A stretch of DNA of 64,000 nt from Merdiplasma sp905207905 (GCA_902475025.1 CABRXX010000006.1:1-64000), one strand, 5' to 3'; counted from the first letter of the stretch, positions 9,060 through 17,919 are shown. A program made the numbers and translations. The notes: a model not told the origin generated them from the letters alone.

Positions 9060-10019
9060 ATGCAGAAAAACAGTCCTATTAAAAAAATTGCCAAGATTGC
9101 GAATGATATGGGGGCGTGGCTCCTGATCATCGTAGTAGCACTTTTTCTTACATTTACAACCGATAAATTTTTAACCGCGGACAATATTTTAAATGTTCTT
9201 CGTCAGACAGCGGTGACAGCGATTACAGCCCTGGGGGCGTCCTTTGTAGTACTGGGAGGAGAGATTGATCTGAGTACTGGTATGGCATCCACACTGGCAG
9301 GATGCAATGCAGCACTGTTAATGACAAAACTGAACTTTGGCGTAATTCCTTCCATCATTGTTGCTGTGTTGATTGGTTGCCTTTGCGGTATGGTTACAGG
9401 ATTGATTGTTACATATTTTAAAATTTCATCCTTCATGGCCAGTTTGGCTATGCAATATATCATTCAGGGTATTATTTTGATCACTACAAACAGTATGCCC
9501 ATCACAGGACTTCCGGACAGCTTCATGGTTCTTGGGCGGGGATATGTGGGCAATTTTCTTCCGGTACCCATTATCATTATGGCAATTTTCTTTATTGTCG
9601 GAGCGATCCTTTTAAAGTACACCATTTTTGGACGTGGCGTTATGGCGATCGGTGAAAATGCAGAGGCAGCCAAGTTGTCAGGATTGAATGTCAATTTGAC
9701 AAGAGTGGCCATGTTTGTAGTGTGCGGTTTTTGTTCTGCATTTGCAGGAATCGTACAGGCTTCGCGTATGTCTTCCGGTCAGCCCTCTTCCGGTACAGAC
9801 CTGTCTTTGCAGGCACTGGCAGCCGTATATATCGGAGGTACGTTTAAAGGCAATATGCTCAATACCCTGGCCGGTGCTTTGGCATGGGGATTTGTAAACA
9901 ACGGTATGAACCTGCTGGGGGTCAACGCATATTGGCAGAAGGTGGTTCTCGGTGTCGTGATTATCGTGGCAGTTGGATTTGATATTTTCCGGGCTAAGAT
10001 GAGTACTGCAAAACACTAA
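9060..10019 (+). CDS. Sugar ABC importer permease (RbsC family)
   Basis: A 319-residue CUT2 permease with about ten hydrophobic segments. Family blocks include GEIDLSTGMASTLAG near residue 65, GVMAIGENAEAAKLSGLNV near residue 195, and the C-terminal VNAYWQKVVLGVVIIVAV. It is the only permease in the cluster and presumably forms a homodimer, as RbsC does. A 2-nt gap to the ATPase gene indicates coupled expression. The sugar is not defined by sequence; RbsD at the end of the cluster favours a pyranose such as ribose or a related pentose/hexose. Confidence 0.92.
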   Translation: MQKNSPIKKIAKIANDMGAWLLIIVVALFLTFTTDKFLTADNILNVLRQTAVTAITALGASFVVLGGEIDLSTGMASTLAGCNAALLMTKLNFGVIPSIIVAVLIGCLCGMVTGLIVTYFKISSFMASLAMQYIIQGIILITTNSMPITGLPDSFMVLGRGYVGNFLPVPIIIMAIFFIVGAILLKYTIFGRGVMAIGENAEAAKLSGLNVNLTRVAMFVVCGFCSAFAGIVQASRMSSGQPSSGTDLSLQALAAVYIGGTFKGNMLNTLAGALAWGFVNNGMNLLGVNAYWQKVVLGVVIIVAVGFDIFRAKMSTAKH

Positions 10020-10114
10020 TGAAAGGCAGGTAAACTCATACGAAAAGCCTTGCAATAAAAGTTGAAAAATGAAAAGAAGTTATTATTTTTCTTAAAATAT
10101 AGGAGGAAACAGAA

Positions 10115-11002
10115 ATGAAAGTTGCTTACACTGCATGGACCTGGCTTCAAGATGAATACAATAACTGGGCACCGCCCAGTCCTTATCCGAAACGGGATTT
10201 TGAACAGTCTTTGAGAGATTTAAAAGACTGTGGATATCAATATATGGAGAATTTTAATGTCGTTGCAGATATTTATGAAAACGATAAGGAAGAATTTGAT
10301 GCGCTGATGGAGAAATACGGAATTGAGTTTTCCTGTATTTACACTTACCTTACCGATAATCTGGAAAAAGATCTAAAGATTGGTGAGCGCTGTGCAAAAT
10401 TTGCAAAAGAGCATAATTTTTCAATCATGAATCTGGAGATGCCAAGAAAGAAAATCGGACAGCCGTTGGATGAAGAGACAATGCTTGGGGTATGCAGAGC
10501 AGCGGATGAGATGGCGAAGGTCTGTAAAAAGTATGGTCTGCAGATGAATATGCATCCTCATTGGGGTACTTATGTGGAAACAGAAGCACAGATTGATTTT
10601 TTCCTGGAGCATGTAACAGAGGATATGAAACTCTGTCTGGATACTGCCCATACGACGCTTTGCGGGATGGAACCAAAATATCTGTATGACAAATATTTAT
10701 CTGCAGGAAAAGTGGGATACGTTCATCTGAAAGATATTTCCGGGGCACCGGGAGAAGAAAGAGACTGCGTGGGCAAGATGGTTCAGGATCCAGAGTTGTA
10801 TCGGGTAGCAGATCCAGCCTATCCACCCAGAAGATTCCGCGCACTGGGACAGGGAATTGTAGATTTTCCAGGTATCCTGGAAGTTTTGAAAAAACATGGC
10901 TATGACGGATTTTTGACCGTAGAGTTGGACTTTAACCGGGTCAATAATTATGAATCAGCAAGAACATCCAGAAAATATATCAAAGATATGCTTGGGCTGT
11001 AA
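10115..11002 (+). CDS. Sugar phosphate isomerase/epimerase-type TIM-barrel protein
   Basis: A 295-residue xylose-isomerase-like barrel. Putative metal-binding residues fall in the expected order: Glu in MNLEMPRKK (~residue 109), His in MNMHPHWGTYVE (~147), Asp and His in CLDTAHTTLCG (~176), His in YVHLKDISG (~205) and Glu in FLTVELDF (~272). The family includes hydroxypyruvate isomerase, inosose dehydratase (IolE) and 3-keto-sugar converting enzymes. In this operon it probably isomerises or epimerises the imported sugar or its oxidised form. AGGAGG precedes the ATG at normal spacing. Confidence 0.85.
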   Translation: MKVAYTAWTWLQDEYNNWAPPSPYPKRDFEQSLRDLKDCGYQYMENFNVVADIYENDKEEFDALMEKYGIEFSCIYTYLTDNLEKDLKIGERCAKFAKEHNFSIMNLEMPRKKIGQPLDEETMLGVCRAADEMAKVCKKYGLQMNMHPHWGTYVETEAQIDFFLEHVTEDMKLCLDTAHTTLCGMEPKYLYDKYLSAGKVGYVHLKDISGAPGEERDCVGKMVQDPELYRVADPAYPPRRFRALGQGIVDFPGILEVLKKHGYDGFLTVELDFNRVNNYESARTSRKYIKDMLGL

Positions 11003-11036
11003 AAAAGAAAGAACCAGAAGAAAGGAGGAAAGGAGT

Positions 11037-11780
11037 ATGAGAAAAGCGTATATTTTCTATGGAGGTTGGGATGGACACGAACCGGAACAGGTAAGCGCAA
11101 GATTTAAACGAATGTTGGAAGCGGAAAATTTTGATGTGGTTCGTGAAGATAATATGAACCGTCTGGATGATGAAGAATTTTTAAGATCTATGGATCTGAT
11201 TATTCCGCTTTGGACGCAAGGGTATCTTGGCGATTGTAGATGTTTTCGTCTTTGTGATGCCATTGCCTCCGGCGTTGGAATCGCAGGCTGCCATGGGGGA
11301 ATGTGTGATGCGTTCCGTTGGAACATTGAGTATCAGTTTATGACAGGAAGCCAGTGGGTGGTTCATCCGGGTGATATCTGGTATCATCACTTATCTGATT
11401 TGGATCCGAAAAACATTGAGGAGGTAAATCGGGAGTATCCCAGCCCGGATGGTGCATTTGAGCGAGAATATGAGGTTCACTTTAAGAAAGGATGTTCTTC
11501 GCCTATCATTGAGGGTTTGGAAGATTTTAAAGTGAAGACAGAGCAGTATTATCTGCACCTGGATCCCTGTGTCAATGTGCTGGCAACCACTCAGGTAGAT
11601 ACATTAGGACCGCATACGCCGAATGGGATTGTAGAGATGCCGGTGGCATACACAAAGCTGTGGGGAAAGGGAAGAGTGTTTTACACTTCCATGGGACATA
11701 AAGATAATATCTTTGATATTCCCTCTGTGGGAGAGATGGTTCGCCGCGGGTTTCTGTGGGCTGCAAGAAAAGAAAAATAG
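11037..11780 (+). CDS. ThuA-like (trehalose-utilisation/glutamine-amidotransferase-like fold) protein
   Basis: About 247 residues, beginning MRKAYIFYGGWDGHEPEQ. The start at 11037 is chosen because it follows AAAGGAGGAAAGGAGT; an in-frame ATG at 10950 lies inside the preceding gene. The ICHGG-like motif of ThuA proteins appears as AGCHGGMCDAF near residue 85, followed by a conserved-looking GSQWVVHPG. ThuA-fold proteins act in disaccharide 3-keto-derivative metabolism or are found beside sugar oxidoreductases, but biochemical roles are poorly known. Here it lies between the isomerase and the dehydrogenase and may handle a keto-sugar intermediate (inference). Confidence 0.78.
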   Translation: MRKAYIFYGGWDGHEPEQVSARFKRMLEAENFDVVREDNMNRLDDEEFLRSMDLIIPLWTQGYLGDCRCFRLCDAIASGVGIAGCHGGMCDAFRWNIEYQFMTGSQWVVHPGDIWYHHLSDLDPKNIEEVNREYPSPDGAFEREYEVHFKKGCSSPIIEGLEDFKVKTEQYYLHLDPCVNVLATTQVDTLGPHTPNGIVEMPVAYTKLWGKGRVFYTSMGHKDNIFDIPSVGEMVRRGFLWAARKEK

Positions 11781-11835
11781 GTTGTTTGTAAATTAAGAAT
11801 ATATTTAGAAAATTAGTCACAAGGAGGCTAAAATT

Positions 11836-12810
11836 ATGCTTGCAAAAGGTGTTTTTGTTACAGATTACATGAAATTAGGACTTATGGACTATGATGTTCC
11901 AGAGCCAAAGTGGAATAAAGTGATGGTAAAGACGAAAGCCTGCGGCGTATGCTGCTGGGATTCCTGGCTGTATCGGGGCGTGAATGCTCCAGGCCCTATG
12001 CCTTATGTGATTGGCCACGAGGGAGTTGGCATTGTAGAGAAGGTCGGAGAAGGTGTTACTTCTCTGAAAGTGGGAGACAAGGTATTTTGTGCTTCCGGAT
12101 GCAATGAGATGATGTGCGAATATTTTACTGTTCCGGAGGATGGGCTGGTAAAACTGCCGGATGACACAGAGGATTGGGCAAAAGCGGTATTGGAGCCCAA
12201 CTGCTGTGTGGTAAACCTGTTAGATATTTCCCATATCAGGCCGGGGGATCATGTGGTGCTGGTGGGTGCCGGCTATATGGGATTAATGACTCTCCAGGGA
12301 ATTATGAATGGCTCACCTGCTGGTCGTGTAACTGTATTTGAGCTTCGGGAAGACCGTAGAAAGATGGCAGAGGAATACCACCCCTATGAAGTGCTGGATC
12401 CGGAAAGTGAAGATGGAAAACGGGTGATTGCAGAAATTCAGGCAAAGGGAGGTGCAGATGTTTGCATTGATTTTGGGGCATCTGCTTCCGGTTTCCATTT
12501 AGCAGACTCTATGACCAAAGAAGCAGGAAAATTGATTGTTGGAAGTTTCCATCGCACAAAATTGGAGTTTGACGGATCAAAATGGCACTTAGGCGGGCTG
12601 ACAGTGTACAATTTGTCTCCCATGAGCAATGCGCATTATCGAGAAATTATTCCAAGAACTTATGAATTGATCAAACGCGGTGTGTATGATCCCGCAAAAT
12701 ATATGACCCATACGGCTCATTACAAGGATGCGGAAGGCATGGAGTATCTGTTCCAGCGTGCAGTGGACAAGAAGGATGGATATATCAAGGGAGCAGTGTT
12801 GTTTGATTGA
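11836..12810 (+). CDS. Zinc-dependent medium-chain dehydrogenase (alcohol/polyol dehydrogenase family)
   Basis: A 324-residue MDR-family enzyme. Catalytic zinc ligands are visible as Cys in KACGVCCWD (~residue 37), the His-Glu pair in VIGHEGVGIVEKVGEG (~residue 60), and a later Glu in VLEPNCCVV. The NAD-binding Rossmann turn is VLVGAGYMGLM (~residue 143). The four-cysteine structural-zinc loop of classic alcohol dehydrogenases is absent, and the protein is shorter than the usual ~340-350. It probably oxidises a hydroxyl of the imported carbohydrate in the cytoplasm. AAGGAGG precedes the ATG. Confidence 0.85.
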   Translation: MLAKGVFVTDYMKLGLMDYDVPEPKWNKVMVKTKACGVCCWDSWLYRGVNAPGPMPYVIGHEGVGIVEKVGEGVTSLKVGDKVFCASGCNEMMCEYFTVPEDGLVKLPDDTEDWAKAVLEPNCCVVNLLDISHIRPGDHVVLVGAGYMGLMTLQGIMNGSPAGRVTVFELREDRRKMAEEYHPYEVLDPESEDGKRVIAEIQAKGGADVCIDFGASASGFHLADSMTKEAGKLIVGSFHRTKLEFDGSKWHLGGLTVYNLSPMSNAHYREIIPRTYELIKRGVYDPAKYMTHTAHYKDAEGMEYLFQRAVDKKDGYIKGAVLFD

Positions 12811-12839
12811 TTAAATAGGTATAAGAATAAGACAAAAAC

Positions 12840-12871
12840 GGCAGGGCAGGAGGGGAACCGCTTGCCCTGCC
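12840..12871 (+). other. GC-rich intercistronic hairpin
   Basis: GGCAGGGCA (12840-12848) and TGCCCTGCC (12863-12871) form a perfect 9-bp stem with a 14-nt loop. It is followed by AGGTGTTTGATC rather than a T-run, so it is more likely an RNA stability or attenuation element between the dehydrogenase gene and the next gene than a strong terminator. Confidence 0.5.
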
Positions 12872-12955
12872 AGGTGTTTGATCAATTACAGTATCAAATA
12901 TATCTACCAAAATTAAGAAGAGTTGGAACACGCATCATATTGAGGAGGAAAAATT

Positions 12956-13813
12956 ATGTCAGGAAAATTTCCAAGAACGATGGTGGGTGGAGTATCCCTA
13001 CCGCGGATGATTATTGGATGCAACTGGATTTCCGGTTTTAGCCACAGAAGTGCAGCAGGGGATACTATGATCAGGGAACGCCATCATAGTCCCGAGAGTT
13101 CGGCGGCTATTTTTGAGACTTTTATGAACGAGGGGGTAAACGCAGTGCTGGGGCTGTTTGGAACAGATCCCAATCTTCGGAAAGCAGTAGATCTGGCTCA
13201 GGAAAAAACGGGAAAAGAAATGATCATTATTGACGAGCCGATACTGAATATGGATGACACACCGATGGCAAGACATGAGGCGGAGCTGGAAATTAAAGAA
13301 TGTGCAAGGCGGGGAGCAAAATTTTGTCTGCCATTACATTCCTGTATCGAACAGTTAGTGAATAAAAACACAGAAACTATGGATCGTCTGCCGGATTATC
13401 TGAAAATGATCCGTGACGCAGGGATGATTCCTGGTTTGTCTGCCCATATGCCGGAAGTGATCCAGTATGCAGATAAAAATGAATATGATGTGGAAACTTA
13501 TATTCAGATTTTTAACTGCATGGGATTTTTAATGCAGGTGGAGATTGAAAGTGTGGCTAAGATCATCCATGCTGCCAAGAAACCGGTGCTTACCATTAAA
13601 CCCTGTGCAGCTGGAAGAACCACCCCCTATGTGGGGTTGAATTTCTGTTACAATACGATTCGTCCTCAGGATATGGTGGCAATCGGATGCTTTAACACGA
13701 ATGAGGCGCTGGAAGATATGGAATATGCCAGAGCTGCGATTGAAAGACGGCTTCCAGACGTATCTCATAGAAATAGTCCTTTATCTACCAGTGTGATAAA
13801 AGGATGCGTATAA
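12956..13813 (+). CDS. Conserved-looking protein of unknown function, possibly TIM-barrel (aldo-keto-reductase-like)
   Basis: A 285-residue soluble protein that I cannot name. It begins MSGKFPRTMVGGVSLPRMII, close in style to the VGxSxxxLGxG start of aldo-keto reductases. It ends with a PVLTIKPCAAGRTTPY segment and AIGCFNTNEALEDMEYARAA, which resembles the last strands of that barrel. However, the catalytic Tyr-His pair of aldo-keto reductases is not obvious. Histidine- and acidic-rich segments (HRSAAGDTMIRERHHS; IIDEPILNMDD) could bind metal or substrate. No signal peptide or membrane helix is seen. A GGAGG lies ~8 nt before the ATG. Its place among sugar-catabolic genes suggests an enzyme of the same pathway. 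Confidence 0.7.
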   Translation: MSGKFPRTMVGGVSLPRMIIGCNWISGFSHRSAAGDTMIRERHHSPESSAAIFETFMNEGVNAVLGLFGTDPNLRKAVDLAQEKTGKEMIIIDEPILNMDDTPMARHEAELEIKECARRGAKFCLPLHSCIEQLVNKNTETMDRLPDYLKMIRDAGMIPGLSAHMPEVIQYADKNEYDVETYIQIFNCMGFLMQVEIESVAKIIHAAKKPVLTIKPCAAGRTTPYVGLNFCYNTIRPQDMVAIGCFNTNEALEDMEYARAAIERRLPDVSHRNSPLSTSVIKGCV

Positions 13814-13910
13814 TCGTCATTCTTTGCCGGTAATTGGGGAAAATGAATAAGTGATACTTGTGAGGCTATGTTTTTTAGGTTATAATTTTGTTACAAGTAG
13901 TACTTTTTTC

Positions 13911-13920
13911 GGGGGGGGGG
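13911..13920 (+). repeat. G10 homopolymer at the ribosome binding site of the lacI-family gene
   Basis: Ten consecutive G residues end 4 nt before the ATG at 13925, with no other Shine-Dalgarno candidate. Length changes in this tract would shift the spacing of the only G-rich ribosome-binding sequence. Confidence 0.75.
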
Positions 13921-13924
13921 TAAA

Positions 13925-14953
13925 ATGAGAGTAACGATAAAAGATATTGCAAGGGAGACCGGCTTGTCGCCAACGACAGTCTCTATTGTTTTAAATAATA
14001 AGCCTCACCGTTTGTCGGAAGAAACCAGGCAGAGAGTTTGGGAAATTGCAAAGAAAATGAATTATCGCCCCAACAGTATGGCGGCCAGTTTAAAAACTAA
14101 AAAGACAAAAACGGTTGGGATGATTATATCTAGTTTTACGGATGCCTATTATGGTGAATTAGTAAGCGGCGCAGAGGAAAAATGTCTGCAGGAAGGTTAT
14201 GCGCTGATTACCTGTACAGAGGATGCTTCCAATCCCCAATATATCAATTTGCTGATTGATAGAGGGGTTGACGGGATTATTCTTTCGGGAAGCGGTTTTT
14301 ATCGTGATAAGAGACAGGAATTAGTAGAATATATTCAAAGCTTTGGGATTCCGGTTGTTTCAGCAGATTCTTTGATGCAGGCGGATAAAGTAATGAATGT
14401 TTGTTCTGACAACCTTTTAGGAGGCTATCGGGCAACTGCCCATTTGTTGGAATTGGGACATACAAAAATTGGCTGTATTACCGGTCCTATTGAGCGAGAG
14501 GGCAATAATGGTTCTGCCAGCCGGAGATACCAGGGCTATCGAACAGCCCTGAAGGAATATGGCATTCCATTTCAGGAGCGTTATGTTGCGCATGGAGAAT
14601 TTAATATAAGATCTGGGATGGAATGCACGCCGCACCTGATTGAACAGGGAGTTACAGCAATTGTTGCGGCCAATGACCTGTGTGCATACGGCATCTATAA
14701 ATGGGCAAAAGAACACCACGTCCGTATTCCAGAGGACTGTTCTGTTATTGGATATGATGATATTCAGTATTCAGATTTTTTTAATCCCAGTTTGACTACG
14801 ATACGTCAGCCAGCTCACAAAGTGGGGTATGAGGCTGCCCGGAAAATTATAGAGTATACGGATGACGGAGAGGGTTTCGTACAAGAAGATATCATTTATC
14901 AGCCGGAATTGATTATAAGAGAAAGTACCTGTGCGCCGGGAAAGGGCAGATAA
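13925..14953 (+). CDS. LacI/GalR-family transcriptional repressor
   Basis: A 342-residue regulator. Residues 1-50 form the LacI helix-turn-helix and hinge (IKDIARETGLSPTTVSIVLN, then MNYRPNSMAASLKTKKT). The remainder is a periplasmic-binding-like effector domain with VGMIISSFTDAYYGELV and the late VIGYDDIQYSDFFNPSLTTI. The gene lies inside the sugar cluster it probably controls, and the twin operators at 5619-5672 are the obvious targets. A TACTTGT...ACAAGTA inverted repeat lies upstream (about 13854-13896) and could allow autoregulation. Effector is likely the imported sugar or its phosphate. Confidence 0.9.
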   Translation: MRVTIKDIARETGLSPTTVSIVLNNKPHRLSEETRQRVWEIAKKMNYRPNSMAASLKTKKTKTVGMIISSFTDAYYGELVSGAEEKCLQEGYALITCTEDASNPQYINLLIDRGVDGIILSGSGFYRDKRQELVEYIQSFGIPVVSADSLMQADKVMNVCSDNLLGGYRATAHLLELGHTKIGCITGPIEREGNNGSASRRYQGYRTALKEYGIPFQERYVAHGEFNIRSGMECTPHLIEQGVTAIVAANDLCAYGIYKWAKEHHVRIPEDCSVIGYDDIQYSDFFNPSLTTIRQPAHKVGYEAARKIIEYTDDGEGFVQEDIIYQPELIIRESTCAPGKGR

Positions 14954-15051
14954 ATTTTGTCCTTTTGTTTGCAGATGAGGCGTAAAGAATGGATATGGAT
15001 GGTTTTTTCTTGAAGGTTGCGTTTTGTTAGTATACATAGAAGGAGAAGGAT

Positions 15052-15447
15052 ATGAAAAAAGATCGTTTACTTAATCCGGAAATATTAAAAGAAGTTGCAG
15101 CTTTGGGGCATACAGAGTATTTTTGTATTGCAGATTGTGGTTTGCCAGTACCAAAGGGAGTAAAAGTGATCGATGTTTCTGTAACAGCAGGAATCCCTGG
15201 ATTTTTGGATGTATTAAAAGCGGTAGAAAAAGAATTGGTAGTAGAATCATGCATTCTTGCAGCAGAGATTGAAACTGTAAATTCCAAACTTCTCTCAGAG
15301 GTAAAGGAAGTACTGGGAGAGATGCCGGCGGAATTGCTTCCCCATGAGGAGTTCAAGAAACTGACTGCGGGTGCAAAATGCATCGTGCGCACAGGAGAAA
15401 CTTCTTCCTATGCCAATATTATTTTGGTCGGCGGTGTTAATTTTTAA
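15052..15447 (+). CDS. rbsD: D-ribose pyranase-like protein (RbsD/FucU family)
   Basis: A 131-residue protein of standard RbsD length. The start MKKDRLLNPEILKEVAALGH carries the catalytic-type histidine of RbsD, followed by IADCGLPVP and, near the C-terminus, FKKLTAGAKCIVRTGETSSY and a YANIILVGGVNF tail. The family interconverts the pyranose and furanose (or anomeric) forms of ribose, fucose or related sugars before kinase action. A GAAGGAGAAGG stretch precedes the ATG. It is the last gene of the cluster and is followed by a terminator. The FucU subfamily is an alternative. Confidence 0.85.
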   Translation: MKKDRLLNPEILKEVAALGHTEYFCIADCGLPVPKGVKVIDVSVTAGIPGFLDVLKAVEKELVVESCILAAEIETVNSKLLSEVKEVLGEMPAELLPHEEFKKLTAGAKCIVRTGETSSYANIILVGGVNF

Positions 15448-15476
15448 AATAGAACTTTTGATAATGGTACGGTATA

Positions 15477-15515
15477 GGGGATGCTGCCTGTTTTATTCTG
15501 GAGCATCTCCTTTTT
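15477..15515 (+). terminator. Intrinsic terminator after rbsD-like gene
   Basis: GGGGATGCT (15477-15485) pairs with AGCATCTCC (15502-15510) with one G-T wobble and is followed by TTTTT. It closes the sugar cluster. Confidence 0.8.
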
Positions 15516-15706
15516 GTGATTTTACAGGATAGAAAATTGCCAGCAGGGGTGAAGCACACTTTGGACTAAGCATTCTGCTAAAACTTAGATTTTCACAATT
15601 CTTACATAATTTCATCACGAATTGAACACATTTCCAACAACAAATAAACACAATTCCAACTTAAAATATCCTTATAACTTTATTAAATGCAAAGGAGTAT
15701 TACAAG

Positions 15707-16915
15707 ATGGAAAAGATTCAGTCAATTCAAACAGCAAAGAAGAAAGTTCTTGCAGTGTGGTTTGCCGCAGCTTTGATGGTAACCTGGGCGCTGTGGTTTC
15801 CAATGGCCGTACATGCTGCAGGCGATGTCACCATGAGTACCGACTACCCAGGGATTTCCTTGAAACCCGGAGATTCTGCCAGCTTTCCATTGTATTTGAT
15901 TAGCGGAGAAGATACGGAACTGGATGTAAAGCTTACTGCAGATTCCCTGCCGGAAGGCTGGGAGGGTTATTTCCGCGGCAGTGACAGCCATGTGAGTCAG
16001 GTACACGTGTCTGCCGGGCAGACGAAGGAGGAAAGCCCGGAATTAAGCTATGCACTGACGATACCGGAGGAGGTAGAAGAGGGAGAGTATCAGGTGGTAT
16101 TGAAAGCGGATGGAGGCATGGGAAATACTGCAGCACTGCCTCTGACGATTCAGGTAACCAAGGAAGAGGCTGGATCCGGCAACTTTACAGCAGAATATCC
16201 GGAGCAGCAGGGGGCCACAGGAACCAGCTTCAGTTTTGATACCACGCTTGTAAACAACGGAATTTCCTCTCAATCCTACAGTCTTTCCGCCAAGGCGCCG
16301 GAGGGATGGCAGGTGAACTTCACACCTTCCGGTGAGACAAATCAGGTGGCCAGTCTCCCGGTGGACGCAGGTTCCAGTCAGGGGATCACTGTGGCTGTAA
16401 TTCCAGGGGAACAGGTGGAACAGGGTACGTATACTGTTGACTGTACTGCAGTGTCTGCCAGCGAGACATTGAAGCTCCAGCTTCAGATAACGATTACAGG
16501 GACCTATGATGCTGTGCTTACCACTCCCACCGGAAACCTGAGCATGGATGCTTATGCGGGCGAGGAGACTCCTATTACTTTAAGCATTCAGAACACAGGA
16601 AATGTTGCACTGGAAAATCTGCAGCTTACCAGCTCTGCATCTACAGACTGGAATGTGCGGTTTGATGAGACAACGATCGATTCTTTGGAAGCGGGTGCTA
16701 CAAAAGAGATCACAGCCTACATACAGCCAGCGGAAAATGCGGTGATCGGAGATTATGTAACGTCCATTACTCTGAGCAATGACCAGGTTTCTCAGGAGAT
16801 GGATCTGAGAGTGTCTGTGAAGAATCATACTACTTGGGGATTAGCAGCAGTAGGGATTATCGTGGTTCTGTGTATTGGTCTTGGGATGATCATTCGCAAA
16901 TACGGGAGACGGTAA
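15707..16915 (+). CDS. Secreted, membrane-anchored NEW3-domain protein
   Basis: A 402-residue protein with an N-terminal signal/anchor (hydrophobic stretch roughly residues 15-35, ending VHAAGDV). Three or so Ig-like NEW3-type repeats follow, marked by phrases such as FPLYLISGEDTELDVKL, SFDTTLVNNGISSQSYSL and ITLSIQNTGNVALENL. A C-terminal helix GLAAVGIIVVLCIGLGMII precedes basic residues, leaving most of the protein outside the cell. Two bases separate it from an ABC ATPase gene, so it is likely an extracytoplasmic accessory of that exporter. NEW3 proteins are repeatedly found beside ABC-2 transporters, but their molecular role is not established. AAAGGAG precedes the ATG. Confidence 0.82.
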   Translation: MEKIQSIQTAKKKVLAVWFAAALMVTWALWFPMAVHAAGDVTMSTDYPGISLKPGDSASFPLYLISGEDTELDVKLTADSLPEGWEGYFRGSDSHVSQVHVSAGQTKEESPELSYALTIPEEVEEGEYQVVLKADGGMGNTAALPLTIQVTKEEAGSGNFTAEYPEQQGATGTSFSFDTTLVNNGISSQSYSLSAKAPEGWQVNFTPSGETNQVASLPVDAGSSQGITVAVIPGEQVEQGTYTVDCTAVSASETLKLQLQITITGTYDAVLTTPTGNLSMDAYAGEETPITLSIQNTGNVALENLQLTSSASTDWNVRFDETTIDSLEAGATKEITAYIQPAENAVIGDYVTSITLSNDQVSQEMDLRVSVKNHTTWGLAAVGIIVVLCIGLGMIIRKYGRR

Positions 16916-16917
16916 TT

Positions 16918-17919
16918 ATGACAGATAATAAGGATATCATTACGATCAATGATTTGACCAGGGCTTATGGAGAGAAGGTAGCGGTAAATCATCTGAATCT
17001 TTCCATTCATCAAGGGGAAGTGTTTGGACTTCTAGGCCCCAATGGAGCAGGAAAGACCACTACCATTCTCATGCTTCTGGGGCTGACAGAGCCTACTTTG
17101 GGGAGCGCTTCCATCGCAGGGCTGGACTGCACCAGAAATTCCATAGGTGTAAAGCGTATCACCGGTTACCTGCCGGATAATGTGGGGTTTTATCCGGATA
17201 TGACCGGACGGGAGAATTTACGATTTACCGGACGGCTCAACGGACTTTCTGAAAAGGAGATAGAAGAAAAAATTCAGAGGCTGCTGGAGAGGGTGGGAAT
17301 GACCCATGCAGCAGATCAGAAAACAGGGACTTATTCCAAGGGTATGCGGCAGAGGCTTGGAATTGCAGATGTGCTGATGAAGGATCCGCAGGTGATCATT
17401 ATGGATGAGCCGACACTGGGGTTGGATCCGGAAGGAATGCGGGAATTTCTGCATCTGATTAAGGAGCTGTCTGTGGAGGATGGGAGAACGGTATTGATTT
17501 CCTCCCATCAGCTTTACCAGATTCAGCAGATCTGTGACCGGGTAGGCATTTTTGTATCCGGTAGCCTGGTGGCCTGCGGGCGTATCGAAGAGTTGGGAAA
17601 GCAGATTGCTATGGAGGGACATTTTGTTCTGGAAGTGGAAGCTGAACCGTGTGATGACCGATTTTTAGGGTTCATTCACAGTCTCTTGGGAGTGATTGGT
17701 ATAGAAAAAGAGGGAAGTAAGTTTATTGTCCAGTCAAGCCGGGATCTGAGAAAAGATATCACAGGTTTTCTTGGAACCCACGGATATACAATGCTGCACC
17801 TGCGTCAAAAGGGCGGAGACTTGGATGAGATTTACCGGTGCTATTTTGAAAAGGCAGAACAGGAGGAGAAGCAGAATGGAACAAAGAAAAGCGGCAGACG
17901 TTTCGCTCCAAGGCGGTAA
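16918..17919 (+). CDS. ABC exporter ATP-binding protein (CcmA/NosF-like)
   Basis: About 333 residues from the ATG at 16918, which directly follows the upstream stop; a longer in-frame start inside the upstream gene was not used. Walker A GPNGAGKTTT (~residue 41), Q-loop region YLPDNVGFYPDMTGREN, signature YSKGMRQRLGIADVL, Walker B VIIMDEPTLGLDPEG and the switch histidine in LISSHQLYQ are all present. The C-terminal ~100 residues are the regulatory extension common in this subgroup. Its partner membrane subunit overlaps its 3' end. Confidence 0.9.
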   Translation: MTDNKDIITINDLTRAYGEKVAVNHLNLSIHQGEVFGLLGPNGAGKTTTILMLLGLTEPTLGSASIAGLDCTRNSIGVKRITGYLPDNVGFYPDMTGRENLRFTGRLNGLSEKEIEEKIQRLLERVGMTHAADQKTGTYSKGMRQRLGIADVLMKDPQVIIMDEPTLGLDPEGMREFLHLIKELSVEDGRTVLISSHQLYQIQQICDRVGIFVSGSLVACGRIEELGKQIAMEGHFVLEVEAEPCDDRFLGFIHSLLGVIGIEKEGSKFIVQSSRDLRKDITGFLGTHGYTMLHLRQKGGDLDEIYRCYFEKAEQEEKQNGTKKSGRRFAPRR

